From: Calditrichota bacterium
Lineage (GTDB): Bacteria; Zhuqueibacterota; Zhuqueibacteria; JANLFK01; Oleimicrobiaceae
NCBI GenBank assembly: GCA_014359355.1
Contig: JACIZP010000346.1
Coordinates: 1-38,270 of the forward strand
DNA length: 38,270 bases
Reading direction: 5' to 3'
Within the stretch, counting starts at the first letter, position 1; every line of letters begins with the position of its first letter. Of this stretch, positions 33,207-38,270 are shown one piece after another. A program made the position numbers and the translations under genes. The notes below the pieces were generated by a model. That model did no database searches and was not told the origin of the DNA. It saw nothing but the letters and a program-made list of their open reading frames with translations.

Positions 33207-34118
33207 ATGCTGACCATTCGTCAGTTGTCGAAGCGGGACCTTTCGGCCCTTCTCGAATTCTGGAACCGTGCGGTGCGCGCGGATCGACTGACCAAGAGCC
33301 TTTTGCAGGAGAAGGTCTTGGAGGATCCCGATTTTGAGCCGGAACTTGCCCTGCTTGCCGAGGAGGGAGGCCAGATGGTGGGCTTCATGATGGGGGTGAC
33401 GCGGCAGAGCATGGGCGACACCGCCAGGGGCTGGATCAAACTCTTCGCTGTTGCCCGGCGATGGCGCCGGCGGGGTATTGCCTCACAATTGCTGCAGTCG
33501 GTGGAGGAAGGCTTGCGGCGCCGCGGAGTGAGCAGGCTGCAGGTCATGGACTGTCCCGTAAACTATCTGCAGCCGGGCATCGACCCACTGGCCTACACCG
33601 AGGCCATTTGCTTCTTGGAGCGTCGTGGCTTCAAGAAGGTGGGTGATACCTCGCACCTGAAGGCCGACCTGCAGAAACAGAACTTCGACACCGCCGCAGA
33701 GGAGCGCGAGCTGGCCAAGCAGGGCATCGAAATCAGGCGGGCGCGACAAGAAGATTGGCCGCAAGTGGAGGAATTGCTGCGCAGTGAGTGGGCCGCCTGG
33801 GTGCCCGAGGTTCACAAGACTCTCTCTCGACGGCCGATTAGCCTGCACGTAGCGCTTCTCAACGGCCGCATCGAAGCTTTCTCCGCCTACGACGCCAACA
33901 ATGTCGGCACAGGGTGGTTCGGTCCCATGGGCACCAAGGCGGTCTTCCGTGGCAAAGGTGTGGGAGGCATTCTGCTCAGGCGGTGCCTGCGGGACATGCA
34001 AAAACAAGGGCACAAGTTTTCCACCATCCCTTGGGTGGGACCAATCCCGTTTTACATGCACTACTGCAACGCCCACGTGTACCGCGTGTTCTGGCGGTAC
34101 GCCAAGGAGCTCAAATAG
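33207..34118 (+). CDS. Tandem GNAT acetyltransferase
   Basis: 303 residues; the ATG at 33207 with GGAGG 7 nt upstream is preferred to the GTG directly before it. Two GNAT domains: the first (residues 1-150) has the acetyl-CoA motif in VARRWRRRGIASQLLQSVEEGL and ends ICFLERRGFKKVGD; the second (about 165-303) has VFRGKGVGGILLRRCLRDM and FYMHYCNAHVYRVFW. Such double-GNAT proteins often keep one active and one structural domain; the second half shows a complete pyrophosphate loop, so either could work. The substrate is unknown. It is followed 35 nt later by the exo-muramidase gene and may be cotranscribed with it. Confidence 0.88.
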   Translation: MLTIRQLSKRDLSALLEFWNRAVRADRLTKSLLQEKVLEDPDFEPELALLAEEGGQMVGFMMGVTRQSMGDTARGWIKLFAVARRWRRRGIASQLLQSVEEGLRRRGVSRLQVMDCPVNYLQPGIDPLAYTEAICFLERRGFKKVGDTSHLKADLQKQNFDTAAEERELAKQGIEIRRARQEDWPQVEELLRSEWAAWVPEVHKTLSRRPISLHVALLNGRIEAFSAYDANNVGTGWFGPMGTKAVFRGKGVGGILLRRCLRDMQKQGHKFSTIPWVGPIPFYMHYCNAHVYRVFWRYAKELK

Positions 34119-34153
34119 CTCTCCCCATTCGGAGGCAAACGAGGAGGTTATCC

Positions 34154-35398
34154 GTGCACAGAGGAACAAGAGGTTGGAGGGTGTCCCTGTTGGCAGCAGT
34201 AGCGGCCTTGATTGGCACCTCTCTGGTGTGCTCTGCCCCGGCTCGTGTCAAGCCGGGTGTGGAGGTGTTGGTGGCCAAGCGCCAAGATCTGCTTCGTGGC
34301 AAGCGCGTCGGGCTGATTACCAATCCCACGGGGGTGACTTCTACTCTGAAGTCAACCATCGATGTGCTTAACGAGCTGCCCGGCGTCAAGTTGGTTGCCC
34401 TGTTTGGTCCGGAGCATGGTGTGCGCGGCGATGTGTTTGCTGGAGAGCAGGTGAGCGACTTTGTCGACGCGCGCACTGGGTTGCCAGTCTACAGTCTCTA
34501 CGGCCGCCACAGCAAGCCCACTGCCGAGATGCTAAAAGACGTGGACGTATTGGTCTATGACATTCAGGACATTGGCTCGCGCACGTACACGTACATCTAC
34601 ACGATGGCGTCGTGCATGGAGGCGGCTGCCGCCCAAAAAATCCCGTTTGTGGTGCTTGACCGCCCGAACCCTGTGGGTGGACTATTGGTCGAAGGCCCGG
34701 TTCTGGAGCATGGGTTCGAGTCTGGCATCGGCCGGTACCCGATCCCGTACACCTATGGCATGACAGTGGGGGAGCTGGCCATGCTGTTCAATCGTGAATT
34801 TGGCATCAACTGCGAGCTGACGGTGGTGCCCATGGAGGGCTGGCGGCGGGATATGCTCTTTGTGGACACCGGGCTGCCCTGGGTGCCGACTTCTCCTCAC
34901 ATCCCACACGCAGAGACTGCCCTTTTCTACCCAGCCACTGGCTGCCTTGGGGAGTTGGGGATCTGCGAAGGGGTGGGCTACACGCTGCCCTTTGAGCTCG
35001 TCGCCGACGAGTTCACCGATGGCCAGGCCCTGGCGAACCATCTCAACGCCCTCCGTTTGCCGGGCGTGGTCTTTCGCCCGCAGTACTTTCGACCCTACTA
35101 TTTCCGGTTCAAGGATAAGCAGCTCTACGGCGTGCAGATTCACCTGACCGACCCGCGGGCATTCCGGCCGATGGAGACGCAAATGCACATCCTGGCGGCG
35201 CTGCGCAAGCTCTACCCGCAGGTCGACCTCTTCGATCGGGGCCGCTATCGCCCGGACAGCTTTGACCGGGCCATGGGCACGGACAAGGTTCGCAAAGCGC
35301 TCTTGGAAGGGCGAGGCGCTCAGGAGATCATGCGCGAATGGCAGCCAGCTCTGCAGGATTTTATGAAAGTTCGCCGCAAGTACTTGCTCTACCCGTAG
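34154..35398 (+). CDS. namZ: Exo-beta-N-acetylmuramidase NamZ-like protein (DUF1343)
   Basis: 414 residues. The GTG at 34154 has GGAGG 6 nt upstream and begins an export signal (SLLAAVAALIGTSLVCSAPA). The DUF1343/GH171 fold is clear: GVEVLVAKR..LLRGKRVGLITNPTGV, FGPEHGVRGDVFAGEQV, DTRTGLPVYSLYG-like DARTGLPVYSLYG, DVLVYDIQDIGSRTYTYIYT, LDRPNPVGG, and near the end MGTDKVRKALLEGRGAQEI. NamZ releases terminal N-acetylmuramic acid from peptidoglycan fragments, so the role is wall recycling or scavenging outside the cytoplasm. No MurNAc uptake or kinase gene is adjacent. Confidence 0.9.
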   Translation: MHRGTRGWRVSLLAAVAALIGTSLVCSAPARVKPGVEVLVAKRQDLLRGKRVGLITNPTGVTSTLKSTIDVLNELPGVKLVALFGPEHGVRGDVFAGEQVSDFVDARTGLPVYSLYGRHSKPTAEMLKDVDVLVYDIQDIGSRTYTYIYTMASCMEAAAAQKIPFVVLDRPNPVGGLLVEGPVLEHGFESGIGRYPIPYTYGMTVGELAMLFNREFGINCELTVVPMEGWRRDMLFVDTGLPWVPTSPHIPHAETALFYPATGCLGELGICEGVGYTLPFELVADEFTDGQALANHLNALRLPGVVFRPQYFRPYYFRFKDKQLYGVQIHLTDPRAFRPMETQMHILAALRKLYPQVDLFDRGRYRPDSFDRAMGTDKVRKALLEGRGAQEIMREWQPALQDFMKVRRKYLLYP

Positions 35399-35477
35399 GG
35401 AAACGTGGGGTACTCGCTGGCTACGTCCCTGCCCTCCGCGATGGCCAACGCGCGATTGAAAAAAGTCGGTTTTCCGC

Positions 35478-35506
35478 TTGACTTTCAGAGGTTTTTTTGG
35501 TATAAT
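35478..35506 (+). promoter_or_regulatory. Strong consensus promoter before malic enzyme
   Basis: TTGACT (35478-35483), 17-bp spacer including a T7 run, TATAAT (35501-35506). Eleven of twelve bases match sigma-70. The start of transcription should fall near 35512-35514, about 245 nt before the malic enzyme ATG. Confidence 0.85.
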
Positions 35507-35511
35507 ACACG

Positions 35512-35695
35512 GCCACCACAGGTGCGACGAGTTGGATCCTGAAAGGGGAAGGCAGTAACCGAATGCCCCCAAGGGCTGGGGTGGTCGCAGGCGAGCTTGC
35601 CGCAGCTAAGCGCGGTTTATGCGCGTGCAGACACATGGGCGCGGATCACCAGGGGAGGGTGTCGGTAGGCTTGACCGTGCCTGCTCTTTCTATTT
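35512..35695 (+). ncRNA. Candidate structured leader RNA with terminator-like hairpin
   Basis: Downstream of the consensus promoter. TGCGAC (35523-35528) pairs with GTCGCA (35584-35589), enclosing a hairpin of GGG-AA-GGCA (35546-35554) with TGCCCCC (35564-35570). Further short hairpins follow, including CGCG/CGCG near 35610-35626. GGTAGGC (35664-35670) pairs with GCCTGCT (35679-35685, two G-U pairs) and is followed by CTTTCTATTT, a moderate intrinsic-terminator shape, 63 nt before the malic enzyme start. This layout suits an attenuating riboswitch or a separate small RNA of about 185 nt. It fits no riboswitch or housekeeping RNA whose consensus I can recall. Confidence 0.4.
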
Positions 35696-35758
35696 GGCCC
35701 ACGAGACCAATCAAGAGGGTCTTGGCTTGGTAGGTGTCACAACAGAAAGGCAGAAACG

Positions 35759-37138
35759 ATGGCAACTGCGAAGAAGCTGAACACCGATGAGTTGTTGGCG
35801 AAGGCGTACCGCCCGGCAAAAGAAGCGATGCGACTCCACCCCTTCTACCGGGGCAAGATCGAGATCGTCCCCAAGTGCTGCATTCGCAGCTTTGATGATT
35901 TCGCCATCTGGTACACGCCCGGTGTGGCTGAACCGTGCAAGGCCATTCATGCGGACCCGGAAAAGGTTCTCGAATACACGAACAAGGCCAACCTGGTGGC
36001 CGTCATCACCGATGGGACGCGCGTACTTGGTCTGGGCGACATCGGGCCAGAAGCGGGCATGCCGGTCATGGAAGGGAAGGCCATCCTTTTCAAGTACCTT
36101 GGGGGGGTCGATGCCTTCCCCTTGTGCCTGGATACCAAGGATGCCGAGGAGTTCATCCGCACGGTGAAGATTTTGCAGCCCACCTTTGGCGGCATCAATC
36201 TCGAGGACATCGCCAAGCCAAAGTGTTTCTACATCCTGGATCGGCTGCGCCAGGAGTGCCACATCCCGGTATGGCATGATGACCAGCAAGGGACTGCGGC
36301 CGTTACCGTGGCCGGCTTCATCAATGCGGTCAAGCTGGTGGGCAAGAAGATCAATCGGCTCAAGATCGTGCTCTACGGCGCCGGCGCATCCAATGTGGCG
36401 GTGGCGCGCCTGCTCATGCACGTGGGCGTCAACCCTGGCCGGATGATCGTGTACGACAGCAAAGGACCCCTGAACAAGTCCCGGACCGAGTTCATCAGCG
36501 AGGAGCCGCAAAAGTGGCACCTGTGCGAACAGACCAATGCCGAGGGGGTGGACGTGCCCTTCGAGGAGGGGATAGAAGGGGCCGACGTGCTCATCGCTCT
36601 GTCACGCTCCGGTCCGGGTGTTATCAAGAAAGAGTCGATCGCCAAGATGAGCCGCGACGCCATCGTCTTCGTCTGTGCCAATCCCATCCCCGAGATCTGG
36701 CCGTGGGAGGCAAAGGAGGCGGGTGCGCGCATCGTGGCCACGGGGCGCTCGGACTTTCCCAACCAGATCAACAATTCCTTGGGCTTCCCAGGGATCTTCC
36801 GCGGCACGCTTGACGTTGCCGCCAGCACCATCACCGACGAGATGTGTATTGCCGCATCCTACGAGCTGGCCAAGTGCGCGGAGGACAAAGGGCTCCACGA
36901 GGAGTACATCATTCCCACCATGGATGAGTGGGAGGTGTACCCCCGCGAGGCGGTAGCAGTAGGACAGAAGGCCATCGAGCAAGGGGTGGCGCGTATCAAG
37001 CTGAGTAGAGAACAGGCCTTTGAGAAGGCTGCCACCACCATACGACGCGCGCGGGAAGAGGTGCAGATGCTCATGAAGCAGGGCTTCATACCCGAGGCCC
37101 CTGCTCTCAACGGCGAGGTGATCGAGTTCAAGAAATAG
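35759..37138 (+). CDS. NAD(P)-dependent malic enzyme (no phosphotransacetylase domain)
   Basis: 459 residues. It converts malate to pyruvate and CO2 with NAD(P) reduction, linking the TCA cycle to pyruvate and NADPH supply. Conserved marks: Tyr52 in IWYTPGVAEPC, ITDGTRVLGLGDIGPEAGMPVMEGKAIL compressed around K107, E149/D150 in INLEDI, HDDQQGTA (173-180), the Rossmann glycine motif YGAGASNVA, and NQINNSLGFPGIFRG. Length is that of the short form, unlike the 750-residue MaeB fused to phosphotransacetylase. AAAGGCAG before the ATG is the likely ribosome binding site. It has its own strong promoter, a long leader and a terminator, so it is a single-gene unit. Confidence 0.96.
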   Translation: MATAKKLNTDELLAKAYRPAKEAMRLHPFYRGKIEIVPKCCIRSFDDFAIWYTPGVAEPCKAIHADPEKVLEYTNKANLVAVITDGTRVLGLGDIGPEAGMPVMEGKAILFKYLGGVDAFPLCLDTKDAEEFIRTVKILQPTFGGINLEDIAKPKCFYILDRLRQECHIPVWHDDQQGTAAVTVAGFINAVKLVGKKINRLKIVLYGAGASNVAVARLLMHVGVNPGRMIVYDSKGPLNKSRTEFISEEPQKWHLCEQTNAEGVDVPFEEGIEGADVLIALSRSGPGVIKKESIAKMSRDAIVFVCANPIPEIWPWEAKEAGARIVATGRSDFPNQINNSLGFPGIFRGTLDVAASTITDEMCIAASYELAKCAEDKGLHEEYIIPTMDEWEVYPREAVAVGQKAIEQGVARIKLSREQAFEKAATTIRRAREEVQMLMKQGFIPEAPALNGEVIEFKK

Positions 37139-37178
37139 CTCTTCGCCTGCGTTCACCCGCGAGCTGCTGAGAAACGAG

Positions 37179-37224
37179 CGCCGTACGCTCCACCGGCAAG
37201 GTGCGAGGTACGGCGCTTTTTCTT
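37179..37224 (+). terminator. Intrinsic terminator of malic enzyme gene
   Basis: A perfect 10-bp stem AGCGCCGTAC (37179-37188) and GTACGGCGCT (37210-37219) with a 21-nt loop, followed by TTTTTCTTCC. The reverse strand has a weaker tail (CGTTTCTC), so it may also slow the convergent minus-strand gene. Confidence 0.88.
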
Positions 37225-37249
37225 CCTCGGCAGTTTGTCGTGCGCGTGT

Positions 37250-38270
37250 TCACGGCTTGGGCTGTGTGGCGGGCGAGAAAGGCCGCCCGTCACGGTGGCA
37301 GATGAGCTGGGCCACATTCCTTCCCGAGAGCAGCGCCGTGGGCAACCCGCCGCCTGGCTCCACCCAGTGCCCGGCCATGTAGAAGCCATCAAGACCGGGC
37401 AGCGTCTTGGCAATTCTCCTTGTGAGAACTTGGGGAGTCAGCACCCATCCTTCGAAGCTCCCCTGGTAGTTGTTGGTGTAGCGGATGACTGTAGCCGGCG
37501 CAGCCACATCAACCATTTCCAGGCAGTCCTTGACGTGTCCATAGCGCGCATCAAGGACTTCTACCACCTGCATGGCGAGGCGTTCTTTCTCCTCTTTGTA
37601 CTTGGCCCGGTCGCTCTTGCGGAGGTTCAGCCAATAGGCGAAATCGCGGGTCGTCAGCCAGCAGCTGATGAGCGTCTTGCCCGGAGGCGCAAGCATGGGG
37701 TCAAATGTGGAAATGCGCACGGGCAGATCGTGCACCACCGTGCCGCTGTCCAGCTGGAGCGGGGGCTGGCACGGCAGGAGCGTTGAGTGGGGGATGTCGG
37801 CAAAAGAGCGAGCAACGCCCAGTGCCACCAGGACGTAGGAGGGGAAGGGCGTGAACTGCTGAAAGAGTTTCGTGATTCTGCTGTCGAAAAAGTCACCGCC
37901 CAGGAGCTCGAAGATGGTCATGTGGGCATCGGCCGCGGAGATGACAATTTCCGCCTGCTGTTCTTCGCCGTCGGCGAGGACGACGCCTGTAGCCCTGCCG
38001 TTTCTCGTCAGTATCTTGCACACACGAGCACCGTAGTGGAGTGTTCCCCCGGCAGCGAGAAAGCTGGCAGCCACCTTTTCGGCAAGCGGCCGCGAACCGC
38101 CCAGCGGATAGCCGGCGCACTTTTTGTGCATCCAGGCGACCGTCAGGGCGACGAACACCGCCGCCATCTCTGGAACGAAGGCATGCATCCACAAGCGGCG
38201 CAGGAGTGGATTGCGGGCCTTTTCGGCCAGTTGACCCAGCGAGACGCGTCCCCAGCGGAGCAGGGTGGGC
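37250..38270 (-). CDS. Phytoene-desaturase-like FAD-dependent oxidoreductase, C-terminal part; runs off right edge
   Basis: About 339 residues; the N-terminus with the FAD-binding GxGxxG lies beyond the window. What is present fits the CrtI/carotenoid isomerase-like (NAD(P)/FAD) superfamily: YPLGGSRPLAEKVAASFLAAGG, GARVCKILTRNGRATGVVLADGE, VISAADAH, and the C-terminal FAD motif GFYMAGHWVEPGGGLPTALLSGRNVA. The exact substrate (carotenoid, retinol or another polyene) is not readable. Convergent with malic enzyme; a terminator lies between. Confidence 0.88.
   Translation of the reverse strand, partial: PTLLRWGRVSLGQLAEKARNPLLRRLWMHAFVPEMAAVFVALTVAWMHKKCAGYPLGGSRPLAEKVAASFLAAGGTLHYGARVCKILTRNGRATGVVLADGEEQQAEIVISAADAHMTIFELLGGDFFDSRITKLFQQFTPFPSYVLVALGVARSFADIPHSTLLPCQPPLQLDSGTVVHDLPVRISTFDPMLAPPGKTLISCWLTTRDFAYWLNLRKSDRAKYKEEKERLAMQVVEVLDARYGHVKDCLEMVDVAAPATVIRYTNNYQGSFEGWVLTPQVLTRRIAKTLPGLDGFYMAGHWVEPGGGLPTALLSGRNVAQLICHRDGRPFSPATQPKP

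Noticed and set aside
35512-35695. Assignment of the malic enzyme leader to lysine, c-di-AMP, cobalamin riboswitch, SRP RNA, 6S RNA or tmRNA
   Set aside because: Only short word matches. The lysine riboswitch five-helix core, the c-di-AMP core beyond CAGCTAA, the B12 box, the SRP tetraloop motif and a tmRNA tag frame with acceptor end are not found.
1-38270. CRISPR array, tRNA, rRNA, insertion sequence or prophage
   Set aside because: No regular repeat-spacer pattern, tRNA-like or rRNA sequence, transposase, integrase or phage structural gene was seen on either strand.

Overview
The window reads as chromosomal DNA, roughly 60% GC, from a bacterium of the FCB superphylum (Bacteroidota/Ignavibacteria/Calditrichota/KSB1-like lineages). 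The main evidence is two secreted proteins ending in a type IX secretion sorting domain (YPNPFN-type motif followed by a beta-sandwich) and several promoters whose -10 region resembles the TAnnTTTG element of Bacteroidota next to a TTG at -33/-35. No tRNA, rRNA, insertion sequence, phage gene or CRISPR array is visible. The species cannot be named from sequence alone.

Layout. 1-9722 is mainly minus strand: the 5' part of lepA (cut by the left edge); two T9SS-secreted proteins (a repeat beta-propeller and an alpha/beta hydrolase); a JAMM-domain/DinG-type helicase fusion preceded by a metallo-beta-lactamase nuclease-like gene; and a GH5 cellulase-like lipoprotein. A divergent promoter pair at 9778-9898 then opens a plus-strand run: phosphohexomutase (glmM-like), deoC, pyrimidine-nucleoside phosphorylase, NfeD and SPFH protein. 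This feeds (deoxy)nucleoside sugars into central metabolism and adds a membrane-quality-control pair. Next come three tiny membrane proteins and a sodium:solute symporter carrying an unusual extracytoplasmic Ig-like insert, a GNAT, then a second symporter followed by a Tat-exported class V aminotransferase, an S9 peptidase and an exported SagB-type nitroreductase. This looks like a peptide or amino-compound uptake and periplasmic processing block.

25000-29019 holds a possible phospholipid head-group module: a LicC-like nucleotidyltransferase and a multi-pass LPG-synthase-TM (AglD-like) protein on the plus strand, meeting head-on a CDP-alcohol phosphatidyltransferase and a HisC-like aminotransferase on the minus strand. 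The substrate is unknown. Together they would suit a CDP-amino-alcohol (Kennedy-like) lipid pathway. The rest holds a site-2 protease with CBS domains, a C69 dipeptidase, EF-P with an atypical tip loop, a tandem GNAT, an exo-muramidase (NamZ/DUF1343), malic enzyme, and a phytoene-desaturase-like FAD enzyme cut by the right edge.

The most interesting items are the symporter with the Ig-like insert and its three small upstream membrane proteins, the JAMM-helicase fusion, the candidate lipid head-group module, and a strong consensus promoter driving a roughly 245-nt structured leader with a terminator-like hairpin ahead of malic enzyme.
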